Shown piece after piece: positions 18,009 to 27,189 of a stretch of DNA of 64,000 bases. Within the stretch, counting starts at the first letter, position 1, and each line of letters begins with the position of its first letter. The DNA is from Pseudomonas sp. ICMP22404 (GTDB lineage: Bacteria > Pseudomonadota > Gammaproteobacteria > Pseudomonadales > Pseudomonadaceae), in contig NZ_VCNG01000003.1 in NCBI RefSeq assembly GCF_006227205.1, positions 248,001 through 312,000 of the forward strand, read 5' to 3'. A program made the translations under genes and the position numbers. Below the pieces are notes generated by a model that searched no databases, had not been told where the DNA came from, and saw only the letters and a list, made by a program, of their open reading frames with translations.

Positions 18009-19196
18009 TTAATACAGGCATTCAACGGCCATGGCCGTGGCTTCGCCGCCGCCGATGCAAATCGCCGCAACGCCGCGCTTGAGGCCCTTCTGGCGCAGGG
18101 CCGAGAGCAGCGTCACCAGGATCCGTGCCCCGGAAGCACCAATCGGGTGGCCCAACGCACAGGCACCGCCGTGGATGTTGACCTTGTCGTGGGGAATTTC
18201 CAGCTTGGCCATGGTCACCAGCCCTACCACGGCAAACGCTTCGTTGACTTCGAACAGATCGACTTCATCCAGCGACCAGCCGGTCTTTTGCATCAGCTTC
18301 TTCACCGCGCCAATCGGTGCGGTGGGGAACAGGCTCGGCGTATCGGCAAACGCCGCGTGGCCGTGAATCACCGCCAGGGGTTTCAAGCCGCGCTGTGCCG
18401 CCTGGCTCTGGCGCATCAGCACCAGGGCAGCGGCACCGTCGGAAATCGAGCTGGCGTTGGCCGCCGTCACCGTGCCGCCCTCGCGGAATGCCGGCTTGAG
18501 GGACGCAATCTTGTCGATTCGCGCCTTGGGCGGCTGTTCGTCGTGGCTCACCGTGACCTGTTCCTTGCCGACCATGACCTGCAGCGGCACGATCTCGGCG
18601 TCGAAACTGCCGTCCTTGATCGCCTGCTGGGCGCGGGTGGTGGACGCAATGGCGAAGGCGTCCTGGGCCTCACGGCTGAAACCGTTGGCTTCGGCGCAAT
18701 CCTCGGCGAAGGTGCCCATCAGGCGGCCCTTGTCATAGGCGTCTTCCAGGCCGTCGAGGAACATGTGGTCCAGGACCTTGCCGTGGCCCATGCGCAAGCC
18801 GCTGCGGGCACGGTCGAGCAGATACGGGGCGTTGGACATGCTTTCCATGCCGCCGGCCACCACCACCTCGGCACTGCCGGCCACGAGCATGTCATGGGCG
18901 AGCATGGTCGCTTCCATGCCCGAGCCGCACATCTTGTTCAGGGTGGTGCAACGGGTCGATTTGTCGAGCCCGGCACCCAACGCCGCCTGCCGCGCCGGAG
19001 CCTGGCCCTGGCCGGCGGCGAGCACGCAGCCGAACAGCACTTCTTCGACGGAGCCCGGGGTGATACCGGCGCGCTCCACGGCGGCCTTGATCGCGGCCGC
19101 GCCCAGTTGCGGGGCGCTGAGGCTCTTGAGTTCGCCTTGGAAACCGCCCATTGGCGTGCGGACGGCGCTGACGATGACAATCGGATCGTGGGTCAT
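18009..19196 (-). CDS. Acetyl-CoA C-acyltransferase (thiolase)
   Basis: 395 residues with the complete thiolase active site: nucleophile Cys90 in NKMCGSGMEA, His350 in ALGHPIGASGARI and Cys380 in AAICIGGGEATA. The N-terminal IVIVSAVRTPMGGF is typical. It cleaves 3-oxoacyl-CoA with CoA (or runs the reverse condensation). Neighbours on both sides supply the other beta-oxidation steps. As I recall, the order synthetase - SDR - thiolase - acyl-CoA dehydrogenase - enoyl-CoA hydratase is also found in other pseudomonads (PP_2213 to PP_2217 of P. putida KT2440, where this gene is called fadAx); this was not checked. Confidence 0.93.
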   Translation of the reverse strand: MTHDPIVIVSAVRTPMGGFQGELKSLSAPQLGAAAIKAAVERAGITPGSVEEVLFGCVLAAGQGQAPARQAALGAGLDKSTRCTTLNKMCGSGMEATMLAHDMLVAGSAEVVVAGGMESMSNAPYLLDRARSGLRMGHGKVLDHMFLDGLEDAYDKGRLMGTFAEDCAEANGFSREAQDAFAIASTTRAQQAIKDGSFDAEIVPLQVMVGKEQVTVSHDEQPPKARIDKIASLKPAFREGGTVTAANASSISDGAAALVLMRQSQAAQRGLKPLAVIHGHAAFADTPSLFPTAPIGAVKKLMQKTGWSLDEVDLFEVNEAFAVVGLVTMAKLEIPHDKVNIHGGACALGHPIGASGARILVTLLSALRQKGLKRGVAAICIGGGEATAMAVECLY

Positions 19197-19208
19197 GACA
19201 AATTCTCC

Positions 19209-19970
19209 TTACTTCGCTGCCATGCGCAAGGCACCGTCGAGACGGATCACCTCGCCGTTGAGCATGCTGTTTTCAATGATGTGCCTGACAAGCGCCGCAT
19301 ACTCGGCGGGTTTGCCCAGGCGCGGCGGAAACGGCACGCCGGCGGCCAGGGATTCACGGACTTCCGGGGTCATGCCGGCCATCATCGGCGTTTCGAAAAT
19401 TCCCGGGGCGATGGTCATCACGCGGATGCCGAAACGCGCCAGTTCCCGGGCGGCCGGCAGGGTCAGGCTGGCAATGGCGCCCTTGGATGCCGCATAGGCC
19501 GCCTGGCCGATCTGACCGTCGAAGGCAGCCACCGACGCGGTGTTGATGATCACGCCGCGCTCGCCGTCGGCATCGGCCTCGGTTTCGGCAATGGCCGCAG
19601 CGGCCAGGCGCAGCAGGTTGAAGCTGCCGATCAGGTTGACGTTGATCACCTGGCTGAAGCTGGCGAGCCCGTGGGGGCCGTTCTTGCCGAGGATCTTTTC
19701 GCCACGCACGATGCCGGCGCAGTTCACCAGGCCGTTCAGGCCGCCAAATGCCTCGACAGTGGCCTTGACCGCCGCTTCGGCCGCCGCCTCGTTGCTGATA
19801 TCCGCTACTACGCTCCGGCAGCCGAGCTTCTGCGCCTGGGCGGCCACGGCCTCGGCATTGAGGTCTACCAGCATCACCTTGGCGCCGGCCTTGACCAACA
19901 GCTCGCCGGTGGCCGCACCGAGGCCGGACGCACCGCCGCTGACGAGGAAAATTTTATTGTCGATCTGCAT
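19209..19970 (-). CDS. SDR-family 3-hydroxyacyl-CoA dehydrogenase (type II, HSD10-like)
   Basis: 253 residues. Two adjacent ATG codons (19973 and 19970) follow an AAGGA site; the second has the better 7-base spacing. NAD-binding [14 protein letters not shown] is near the start. The catalytic Ser-Tyr-Lys set lies in [23 protein letters not shown], and the C-terminal [19 protein letters not shown] is typical of human HSD10-like 3-hydroxyacyl-CoA dehydrogenases. It oxidises 3-hydroxyacyl-CoA to the 3-oxo form with NAD+ and replaces the FadB-type dehydrogenase in this cluster. It could also act on branched short-chain or steroid-like substrates. Confidence 0.9.
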   Translation of the reverse strand: MQIDNKIFLVSGGASGLGAATGELLVKAGAKVMLVDLNAEAVAAQAQKLGCRSVVADISNEAAAEAAVKATVEAFGGLNGLVNCAGIVRGEKILGKNGPHGLASFSQVINVNLIGSFNLLRLAAAAIAETEADADGERGVIINTASVAAFDGQIGQAAYAASKGAIASLTLPAARELARFGIRVMTIAPGIFETPMMAGMTPEVRESLAAGVPFPPRLGKPAEYAALVRHIIENSMLNGEVIRLDGALRMAAK

Positions 19971-19986
19971 CATGGTTTCCTTGGGT

Positions 19987-21651
19987 TCAAGCTGAAACGT
20001 TCTGCGCCGCCGCTTCTTGGGCTTTGGCAATTTCCTGGTTGCGCAAGATAAAGCGCTGCAGCTTGCCGCTCGGAGTTTTCGGCAAGTCGCTGACAAATTC
20101 GATTTCACGGGGATACGCATGGGCGGCCAGGCGCTTGCGCACGTGTTGGCGCAACTCTTCGGCCAGTTCTGGCGCGGCACGGTACTGGGCACTGAGCACG
20201 ACGAAGGCCTTCACCAGCTCGGTACGCTCCGGGTCGGGTTTGCCAATCACCGCGGCTTCGACCACCGCCGGGTGTTCGATCAAGGCGCTTTCCACGTCGA
20301 AGGGACCGACGCGGTAGCCCGAGGTGGTGATCACGTCATCACTGCGACCGACGAAACTGATGCTGCCGTCCGGGTTCAACTCGACGGTATCGCCGCTCAG
20401 GTAATAATTGCCGACGAACGCCTTGGTGGGCCCGCCCTCATAACCGGCGAACCAGCACATCGGCGACTGGCTACGGTCGACGGCGAGAATGCCCGGCTGG
20501 CCGACGCCCAGCTCCTGGTGACGGTCATCCAGCACCACGATCCGGTGGCCCGGCGAGGCAAAGCCGGCCGCTCCCAGGTGCACTGGATGTTCAAGCCCGT
20601 GGTGATTGCACAGCACCATGCCCAGTTCGGTCTGGCCGTAATGGTCGTGGATCACCACATCCAGGTTATCGGCGAACCAGCGGATCACCTCCGGGTTCAG
20701 CGGCTCGCCGGCGCTGCTGACGATGCGCAGCCGACCCTTGATCGACCGGGCGAACTGCTCGCCTCCGGCAATCAGCAGGCGATAGGCGGTGGGCGAGCCC
20801 GTGAGGTTGGTAATGCCGTATTTGTTGATGACCCGGCACGTGCTTTCCAGGGTGAAGGGACCATCGTAGAAGGTGATGGGATGGCCCATCGCCAACGGGC
20901 CGGTCACGCCGAAGTAGATACCGTAGGCCCAGCCCGGATCGGCAACGTTCCAGAAAGCATCTTCGGGACGCAGGTCCACGGCGTCACGGGTGTAGCTCTG
21001 GAAGGCAACGATGGCCTTGAGCGGCACGGACAATGCCTTGGCCGGCCCGGTGGTGCCGGACGTGAACATAAGTAGGAATGGGTCTTCACCGGTGAGCATA
21101 ACCGGCTCGCACTGGTTGGAGTGGTTCGCCACCTCAGCCCAGAAACTGTAGTCGCCCCGCACGATCCCCCGGCCTTGTTCGCCGCCGACGGTGACGACGG
21201 TGGGACAACCGGTCACTTCGTTGAGCTTGGGCCGGTTGACGCTGTCGGTAACGACGATGCGAGCCCCGGAGCTGCCGAGACGGTGCTCGATGGCCTTGGG
21301 TCCGAATGCGGTGAACAATGGCTGATACACGGCCCCGATGCGCCAGGTGGCGAGCACCACGATCAGCAGCTCCGCGGTACGCGGCAGCAGGCCGGCTACC
21401 TTGTCGCCCTTGCCCACGCCCTGGGCCAGCAGGAAATTGGCGAAGCGTGCAGCGTTGTCCTGCAGGTCACGGTAGGTCCAGGTCGCATCGCTGCCGTCAC
21501 GGCCCTCCCAGAACAACGCGATGCGACCCGGCAACGCGTGCCGGTCGCAGCACTCGACGCAGGCGTTCAACGCCTCGAGCGAACCGTGGAGTGCGGCGTC
21601 GACAGTGTGCAGGTAATCGAACTGCGACGTGGCGGACGAGTAATCGCGCAT
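19987..21651 (-). CDS. AMP-dependent acyl-CoA synthetase
   Basis: 554 residues from the ATG at 21651, with a GAGGG site 11 bases upstream. The adenylate-forming motifs are present: [14 protein letters not shown] (P-loop), HYGQTELG (A5) and [25 protein letters not shown] (A7/A8, given here in parts), and the C-terminal [11 protein letters not shown] with the catalytic lysine. It activates a carboxylic acid to acyl-CoA, the first step of the pathway served by the downstream SDR, thiolase, acyl-CoA dehydrogenase and enoyl-CoA hydratase. It is the promoter-proximal gene of that operon. Substrate is not evident; medium-chain or acetyl/propionyl-type acids are possible. Confidence 0.9.
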   Translation of the reverse strand: MRDYSSATSQFDYLHTVDAALHGSLEALNACVECCDRHALPGRIALFWEGRDGSDATWTYRDLQDNAARFANFLLAQGVGKGDKVAGLLPRTAELLIVVLATWRIGAVYQPLFTAFGPKAIEHRLGSSGARIVVTDSVNRPKLNEVTGCPTVVTVGGEQGRGIVRGDYSFWAEVANHSNQCEPVMLTGEDPFLLMFTSGTTGPAKALSVPLKAIVAFQSYTRDAVDLRPEDAFWNVADPGWAYGIYFGVTGPLAMGHPITFYDGPFTLESTCRVINKYGITNLTGSPTAYRLLIAGGEQFARSIKGRLRIVSSAGEPLNPEVIRWFADNLDVVIHDHYGQTELGMVLCNHHGLEHPVHLGAAGFASPGHRIVVLDDRHQELGVGQPGILAVDRSQSPMCWFAGYEGGPTKAFVGNYYLSGDTVELNPDGSISFVGRSDDVITTSGYRVGPFDVESALIEHPAVVEAAVIGKPDPERTELVKAFVVLSAQYRAAPELAEELRQHVRKRLAAHAYPREIEFVSDLPKTPSGKLQRFILRNQEIAKAQEAAAQNVSA

Positions 21652-21802
21652 GACTAGAATCCCTCTGTACTTTTTATTGGTTGGGGGAACCGTGGACAGA
21701 GGAATACTCGCGCCGAAGGGCTTGGGCGGCAATGGTCAAAGCTATCAAGTTGGCTGACTGGTTTGGCCATGGTTTGGGGGTGGGTTGCCGGTCATGGCCC
21801 TA

Positions 21803-21875
21803 TCGCGAGCAGGCTCGCTCCCACAGGAGATCTGTGCTCACCGCGAAACCCTTGTGGGAGCGAGCCTGCTCGCGA
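21803..21875. repeat. REP pair (REPIN)
   Basis: Two inverted REP palindromes lie at 21803-21825 and 21853-21875, about 28 bases apart. They sit just after the end of the ArnT-like gene and upstream of the acyl-CoA synthetase gene. Confidence 0.88.
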
Positions 21876-21892
21876 TAGCAGTCTCCCAGTCG

Positions 21893-23413
21893 CTACAAAG
21901 GCTGCTTCCACGCAAATGAATACACCTTCCCCGGTGCCTGAGGCTGGCACCGCTGGTTATCCGCATCGGCCCCCACCAGGAACCACTCGGCCCTGGAGGT
22001 CTCGCCGACGCTGTGGGCCTTTTGCGGGTCGTAGCAGCGCGCCAGGTCCCGCGCAGGCACCAGCGCATAGGCCTGCGGGTGGCTACGAAGCCACAGCGCG
22101 GATTGCTCCAGGGATTGATCGCTATAGAAACCGAAGTGCACGATGGGTTGTCGGGCGAACAACCAGTGCCCTTCACGCCACCCCACCAGCACCAGTTCGG
22201 CGTTGTTGCTCAATCGCGCGACGTCAGCCATGAGGGTTTCGTGGGGGTTGACGCCCTCCTTGTGGGGCTCGACGAAGCCGCGGACAAACCAGGCGCACAG
22301 CCACACAACAGTCAGGACAACGAACACCGTCCTGCCCCGCGGGCGCCGGCTGAACCAGCGGCGCAACATCCACGGAACCAGCGGCGCCACCAGCAGGATC
22401 AACCCTGGCAATGCCGGAAAAATATACAGCTTGCGCTTGCCGCTGCTCAGGCTGAAGAACAGCAGCACCAGCAGCACCCACCCGAGCAGCACCAGCACCC
22501 GCCCATCGTGCTTGAGCAATTGCCTGCGCCAGGCCGGCACCAGCCAGGGCAGCATGAAGAAAATCGGCAACCAGTACTTCGGTATCACCTCGACGAAGAA
22601 GTACCAGAAGGGTTCACGATGCTCCCACGCGTTGGCATAGCGACCCGCCGTTTGCTTGAACAGGATTTCCTGGGCATAGGCCAGGCTGTCGGCACTGCCC
22701 TGCGCCACGATCAACAACAGCGGGCCCAGCCATACCGCAATGGCCGCCAACGCCACCAGCAGCCCCAGCCACCAGGCAGCGGCTTTTCCGGGCATCGGCG
22801 TCACACCTTTCCAGCCTTTACGCACCGCGTAGGCATAAGGGATCAGCATCAACACCGGCAGAAAGCCGACCCCTTTGCTGATGATGCCAAACCCCATCGC
22901 CGCACAGGCGATGTAGTACCAGCGCCAGTCCGGCCCGAGCAACAGGTGCCGGCACAGGCCATAGAGACCGAGAATGGTCCAGAGCGCGAGAAAACCATCG
23001 ATCTGTCCAGTGCGCAGAATACTGTAGGTCTGGTAGGTCGCCAGGAACAGCAGCGCCGCAATCACTCCGATGCGCCGCCCCCATAGGCGCCGGCCCAGGT
23101 CATACAGGCAGGCCGTGGTCACGCTGCCGGCCAACAGCGCGGGCAAGTACAGGGCAACATTTGGCAGGTGGGTCAGTTGCACGAACAGCGCCACCGCCCA
23201 CATGAACAGGGGCGGCTTGTCGGCGTAGATTTCCCCGGCCCGATGGGGAATGAACCACGAGCCGTTCTGCAGCATTTCCAGGGCCACGCCGAGGAAACGT
23301 TCTTCATCGACATTCAGCGGTTGCCGCCAGCCGAGCCCGGCACCCACCATGACCAACGCCAATAGCGCAAAACCCAGCCATTCCCATCGTGGGGAAGATA
23401 ATCGTATCCGCAC
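21893..23413 (-). CDS. ArnT-like polyprenyl-phosphate-sugar:lipid transferase (GT83/PMT_2)
   Basis: 506 residues from the GTG at 23413, preceded by AAAGGGGC at good spacing; a TTG at 23440 is the alternative. The start overlaps no codons but lies 4 bases from the stop of the LAB_N gene. The N-terminal LNVDEERFLGVALEMLQNG and YADKPPLFMWAVALF match the conserved acidic first loop of ArnT-type glycosyltransferases. About twelve hydrophobic segments and a soluble C-terminal domain follow. The family transfers a sugar from undecaprenyl phosphate to lipid A or core in the periplasm. It is clearly different from the ArnT at 31074-32723. The upstream epimerase and GT2 suggest a uronic acid donor, possibly galacturonate. 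Confidence 0.85.
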   Translation of the reverse strand: MRIRLSSPRWEWLGFALLALVMVGAGLGWRQPLNVDEERFLGVALEMLQNGSWFIPHRAGEIYADKPPLFMWAVALFVQLTHLPNVALYLPALLAGSVTTACLYDLGRRLWGRRIGVIAALLFLATYQTYSILRTGQIDGFLALWTILGLYGLCRHLLLGPDWRWYYIACAAMGFGIISKGVGFLPVLMLIPYAYAVRKGWKGVTPMPGKAAAWWLGLLVALAAIAVWLGPLLLIVAQGSADSLAYAQEILFKQTAGRYANAWEHREPFWYFFVEVIPKYWLPIFFMLPWLVPAWRRQLLKHDGRVLVLLGWVLLVLLFFSLSSGKRKLYIFPALPGLILLVAPLVPWMLRRWFSRRPRGRTVFVVLTVVWLCAWFVRGFVEPHKEGVNPHETLMADVARLSNNAELVLVGWREGHWLFARQPIVHFGFYSDQSLEQSALWLRSHPQAYALVPARDLARCYDPQKAHSVGETSRAEWFLVGADADNQRCQPQAPGKVYSFAWKQPL

Positions 23414-23417
23414 CGTT

Positions 23418-23711
23418 TCAGCCCCTTTTGTCCAGCTCAAGGCCTTTGTGCTCGTGCTGCCTGGCGATCAACTGCAAGTTGCGCAGGTACACGATGAAGC
23501 CGAAGGACTGGCCGAGGATGAAGACCGGGTCTTCGCGATAAATGGCGTATGCCAGCAGTAACGCACTGCCGACAATGCTCAGGTACCAGAATCCCACCGG
23601 AATCATGCTGCGCTTCTTGTATTCACTGTAAAGCCACTGCAGGGCAAAGCGCCCGGTAAAGACCAACTGGCCCATGAATCCCACAGCCAACCACATCGAT
23701 TCCCTGCCCAT
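23418..23711 (-). CDS. LAB_N-domain membrane protein (lipid-A-disaccharide synthase N-terminal-like)
   Basis: 97 residues with three hydrophobic segments and the motif set of the LAB_N family: FMGQLVFTGRFALQWLYSE, then KKRSMIPVGFWYLSIVGS and an aromatic ILGQSFGFIVYLRNL. The domain is named after an N-terminal region found in some LpxB-like proteins, but small stand-alone members are mostly found next to polyprenyl-phosphate glycosyltransferases. Here it starts one base after the GT2 stop codon and ends 4 bases before the ArnT-like start. It may anchor or assist the GT2 enzyme at the membrane, which lacks the usual pair of C-terminal helices. Confidence 0.85.
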   Translation of the reverse strand: MGRESMWLAVGFMGQLVFTGRFALQWLYSEYKKRSMIPVGFWYLSIVGSALLLAYAIYREDPVFILGQSFGFIVYLRNLQLIARQHEHKGLELDKRG

Positions 23712-23712
23712 G

Positions 23713-24456
23713 TCAGGCCTCGCTTTCTTGCGCGTTAACGTCCAGACGGGTGCGTTTGATCAACCACCACACTCCCAACAAATCGACGATGCCCACCAGG
23801 GCCCGGTCCAGGTTCCCGTAGTTGGACACCCCTGCCCCGCGTTCACGGTGATTGACCGGCTGAACCAGCATCCGGCCGTTATGACGACGGATCAGGGCAG
23901 GAATGAATCGGTGCATGTGATCGAAGTACGGCAGGCGCAAAAAGGCCTCGCGCTCGATCAATTTGATGCCGCATCCGGTATCCGGGGTCTGGTCTTTCAG
24001 CAGACTGGCACGCAGCTTGTTGGCAAACCGCGAGGCCCAGCGCTTGCTCGCCGTGTCGCGACGGTTCACCCGATGCCCCGCCACCAGCTTGACGCCTGCG
24101 GGCTTGCCTTCCGAACCGCGCACCAGGTCGAGCATTTTCGGCAGATCGGCCGGGTCGTTCTGGCCATCGCCATCCAGGGTCGCCAACCAGTGCCCGCGAG
24201 CCACCACGGCGGCATGGTGGATGGAGGTGCTCTGTCCCAGGGAGCGGGCATGGCTGAGCACTCGCAGCTGAGGGTAGCCCTGGCCTTGCAGCGTGCGCAG
24301 TTCGGCCGCAGTGGCGTCGGTGCTGCCATCGTCCACTACGATGACTTCAAAGGCCTCGTTGACCAGCGCTGCGCGCACCTCCTCCAGCAACGGAATGAGA
24401 TTGCCTGCTTCGTTCTTCGCCGGGATCAAGACGGATACATAAGGGGTTTCGAGCAT
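23713..24456 (-). CDS. GT2 glycosyltransferase, polyprenyl-phosphate sugar synthase (DPM1-like)
   Basis: 247 residues; the ATG at 24456 has AGGAAA upstream. It has the GT-A fold motifs of the DPM1/ArnC group: VSVLIPAKNEAGNLIPLLEE, VIVVDDGSTDAT, ATLDGDGQNDPADLP (metal-binding DGDGQ) and GCGIKLIEREAF. Unlike ArnC it is short and has at most one hydrophobic segment at the end (ALVGIVDLLGVWWLI). The family attaches a nucleotide-activated sugar to undecaprenyl or dolichyl phosphate on the cytoplasmic face. With the epimerase upstream and the ArnT-like gene downstream, undecaprenyl-phosphate-galacturonate is the product I would predict; this is inference. Confidence 0.87.
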   Translation of the reverse strand: MLETPYVSVLIPAKNEAGNLIPLLEEVRAALVNEAFEVIVVDDGSTDATAAELRTLQGQGYPQLRVLSHARSLGQSTSIHHAAVVARGHWLATLDGDGQNDPADLPKMLDLVRGSEGKPAGVKLVAGHRVNRRDTASKRWASRFANKLRASLLKDQTPDTGCGIKLIEREAFLRLPYFDHMHRFIPALIRRHNGRMLVQPVNHRERGAGVSNYGNLDRALVGIVDLLGVWWLIKRTRLDVNAQESEA

Positions 24457-24486
24457 GGTTTTCCTATGGACATTCGAAATGCGCGG

Positions 24487-25458
24487 TTAAACGCGGTAAT
24501 AGTCGCGGTACCAATCGACAAACGACCGCACACCGCTGGACAGCGAAGTCAGCGGGCGAAACCCCACCCGATCTTCCAGGTCACGGGTGTCCGCCCACGT
24601 GTTGAGCACATCGCCTGACTGCAACGGCAAGAAGTTCTTGATGGCGCGGATGCCCGTCGCCTCTTCGATGCATTCGACAAAATGCAGAAGCTTCACCGGC
24701 GAACCGCGTCCGATGTTGTAGACCTTGTTCGGTGCGCCGCTTTCGTCGGTAGGCGGGCGTGGCAGCAATCGCACGAGGCCTTCGACGATGTCGTCGATGT
24801 AGGTGAAATCCCGAGACATCGCACCATCGTTGTACACATCGATGGCGCGGCCATTCAGGATGGCGTCAGTGAACTTGAACAGCGCCATGTCGGGTCGGCC
24901 CCAAGGCCCATACACGGTAAAAAAGCGTAGGCCGGTCGTGGGAATGCCGTAGAGATGGGAATAGGAATGCGCCATCAACTCATTGGCACGCTTGGTCGCG
25001 GCGTAGAACGACATGGGTCGATCGACCGGGTCGGTCGTGGCATACGGCAGGTGATCGTTCAATCCATACACCGAGCTACTCGAGGCATAGATCAAGTGCG
25101 TCGGCTCATGGGCACGGCAGGCTTCGAGGATGTTGAGAAAGCCCACCAGATTGCTTTGCGCGTAGGTATCCGGACTGTCGATGGAATAACGCACGCCGGC
25201 CTGGGCAGCCAGGTGGATGACCTGCTCGAAACGCTGTTCGGCAAACAGATCCAGCAGTGCTTGCTTGTCGGCCACATCGAGCCAGCGGAACTGAAAGTTG
25301 GAACAGGCCTCCAGTTGCGCAAGCCGGGCCCGTTTCAACTCGATGCTGTAATAGCCATTGAGGTTATCGATACCAATGACCTGATGGCCGTCGGCGCATA
25401 AGCGTTTGACGGTATGAAAGCCGATGAAGCCAGCGGCACCGGTGACCAGGATTCTCAT
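24487..25458 (-). CDS. NAD-dependent epimerase, UDP-glucuronate 4-epimerase-like
   Basis: 323 residues, extended SDR fold. NAD-binding GAAGFIGFHTVKRL is near the start. The catalytic Ser/Tyr/Lys are in YASSSSVYG and SFYAATKRANE, and the region GLRFFTVYGPWGRPDMALFKF is typical of UDP-glucuronate 4-epimerases (LpsL/CapI/WbtF group). It should interconvert UDP-glucuronate and UDP-galacturonate in the cytoplasm. It is the first gene of the four-gene operon divergent from arnBCADTEF-ugd, and UDP-glucuronate would come from Ugd encoded at the end of that operon. A different 4-epimerase specificity cannot be excluded. Confidence 0.87.
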   Translation of the reverse strand: MRILVTGAAGFIGFHTVKRLCADGHQVIGIDNLNGYYSIELKRARLAQLEACSNFQFRWLDVADKQALLDLFAEQRFEQVIHLAAQAGVRYSIDSPDTYAQSNLVGFLNILEACRAHEPTHLIYASSSSVYGLNDHLPYATTDPVDRPMSFYAATKRANELMAHSYSHLYGIPTTGLRFFTVYGPWGRPDMALFKFTDAILNGRAIDVYNDGAMSRDFTYIDDIVEGLVRLLPRPPTDESGAPNKVYNIGRGSPVKLLHFVECIEEATGIRAIKNFLPLQSGDVLNTWADTRDLEDRVGFRPLTSLSSGVRSFVDWYRDYYRV

Positions 25459-26040
25459 GCGCCGGACTCCTGCCCAACCAGGAGGCAGGAGAACGCCTTG
25501 AAACTGACATACCTGCTACTCAAAACAGTCACTTGCATACTTCACTCTGTTTGATGGCCCGATTTTTCGGAACTTGCAGAGCTTTTATCAAACTTAAATG
25601 ACGGTTTTGTGATCGAAACATGACTTGCTGGAAGCGCGAATGCGCGAACGTGAAAACCATCAGGGTCGCCAGCCTGTTGATAGGACTAAAAAGGCATGTG
25701 CCTAGCAGAATAAAATGTAATACAGATGAAAAATCACCTGTAAGCATTCTGCCACTAGCCATGTAAGAGTCAGGCTCGAATGTGAAAACTTCCTAATTAA
25801 GTGAAGTTTTTTTTAATCAGCTTTTTTTCACACTTCTTTCAAAAAAAACCGCCTAACCTCAATAAATACGGGCTAACTCGTCTCGAGTGCCTCCTGCCCA
25901 AGCAACGCTGAAACACTTCCTACGGTGCTTTCCTTACGAGGTAACTCCTTGATACGGCCTTATTTTTAGCGTCTACGCTATCGTTGGATCCAATCTCTCG
26001 TTTTCAACGCTTACTTACTCTTCAGATCCTTGGGGTACCC
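25459..26040. other. AT-rich divergent promoter region between the epimerase and arnB operons
   Basis: This is a 582-base spacer, clearly more AT-rich than the genes around it, between two divergent envelope-sugar operons. It contains an inverted repeat AAAACTTC (25785-25792) / GAAGTTTT (25803-25810) followed by a T-run, and a CTTAAT half-site on the minus strand at 25796-25801 that resembles one half of a PmrA box; no second half at the expected spacing was found. An open frame at 25529-25762 (minus) has no recognisable protein features. I expect both operon promoters here but cannot fix their positions. Confidence 0.6.
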
Positions 26041-27189
26041 ATGAGTCAATCGTTCCTTCCCTTCTCCCGCCCCAGCATTGGCGATGAAGAGATTGCCGCT
26101 GTAAATGAGGTACTGCGCTCCGGCTGGATCACCACGGGCCCGAAAAACCAGCAACTTGAAGAGCAGTTCGCCGCCTATGTCGGCTGCCGGCACGCCGTTG
26201 CACTTTCTTCGGCCACCGGCGGTATGCATATCGCGTTACTTGCATTAGGCATTGGCCCTGGCGATGAAGTCATTACGCCGTCCCAGACCTGGGTGTCGAC
26301 GGCCAACATGATCTGCCTGCTAGGCGCCACACCGGTGTTCGTCGACGTGGACCGCGACACGCTCATGAGTGATCTGTCGAGCATCGAAGCGGCCATTACC
26401 TCGCGTACCCGGGCGATCATCCCGGTGCACTATGCCGGCGCCGCGTTCGACCTCGACCCTCTCCATGGGTTGGCGGAAAAACACGGCATCGCCGTTATCG
26501 AAGACGCCGCGCACGCGGCTGGCACCCTTTACCAAGGGCGTCACGTCGGCGCCAAGGGCACGGCCATTTTCTCATTCCATGCGATCAAGAACATGACCTG
26601 TGCCGAAGGCGCCATGTTCGTCACGGACGATGAAGCACTCGCCGCCCGGGTGCGCATGCTCAAGTTCCACGGCCTCGGCGTCGACGCCTACGACCGCCTC
26701 ACCCATGGTCGCAAGCCTCAAGCGCAAGTGATGGAACCAGGCTTCAAATACAACCTGGCCGACATCAACGCCGCCATCGCTCTCGTGCAATTGGAGCGCC
26801 TGGACGACATCAACGCCAAGCGCACCGACTTGGCCAAGGCGTACCTGCAACGACTGGAAGGTTCAAAGGTGCAGCCATTGGCGATTCCGGCGTATGCGCA
26901 GCAGCATGCCTGGCACCTGTTCGTCCTGCGCATCGATGCCGAGCGCTGCGGCCTGGACCGCGAAGCGTTCATGAAAGCCCTGCAGGCGCAGAACATCGGC
27001 ACGGGCATCCATTTCATCGGAACGCACCTGCACACCTACTACCGCCAGCGCTTCCCCGACGTCCATCTACCCAATACCGAATGGAACTCGGCACGCCTGT
27101 GCTCGATTCCGCTGTTTCCCGACATGACCGGCGATGACGTGAATCGCGTCGTCGACACCATTGAAAACGTCTTGGACGCACACCTGTGA
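26041..27189 (+). CDS. arnB: UDP-4-amino-4-deoxy-L-arabinose--oxoglutarate aminotransferase
   Basis: 382 residues from the ATG at 26041; an upstream TTG at 25984 was rejected because the family starts at [17 protein letters not shown]. DegT/DnrJ/EryC1-type PLP enzyme with [32 protein letters not shown] and Schiff-base Lys183 in [14 protein letters not shown]. It transaminates the UDP-4-keto-arabinose made by the ArnA dehydrogenase domain to UDP-L-Ara4N. It is the first gene of a complete arn operon in which every following gene overlaps its predecessor. Such operons are induced through PmrAB/PhoPQ in other pseudomonads and give polymyxin resistance. Confidence 0.97.
   Translation: MSQSFLPFSRPSIGDEEIAAVNEVLRSGWITTGPKNQQLEEQFAAYVGCRHAVALSSATGGMHIALLALGIGPGDEVITPSQTWVSTANMICLLGATPVFVDVDRDTLMSDLSSIEAAITSRTRAIIPVHYAGAAFDLDPLHGLAEKHGIAVIEDAAHAAGTLYQGRHVGAKGTAIFSFHAIKNMTCAEGAMFVTDDEALAARVRMLKFHGLGVDAYDRLTHGRKPQAQVMEPGFKYNLADINAAIALVQLERLDDINAKRTDLAKAYLQRLEGSKVQPLAIPAYAQQHAWHLFVLRIDAERCGLDREAFMKALQAQNIGTGIHFIGTHLHTYYRQRFPDVHLPNTEWNSARLCSIPLFPDMTGDDVNRVVDTIENVLDAHL

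Noticed and set aside
17565..20051. 828-residue plus-strand frame across the thiolase/SDR genes
   Set aside because: Antisense shadow spanning two well-supported genes; His/Gly/Arg-rich composition with no domain.
25529..25762. 77-residue frame on the minus strand in the arn divergent spacer
   Set aside because: AT-rich promoter region, no ribosome binding site and no recognisable protein features.
25794..25801. PmrA box upstream of arnB
   Set aside because: Only one CTTAAT half-site was found; the second half is absent at the required 5-base spacing.
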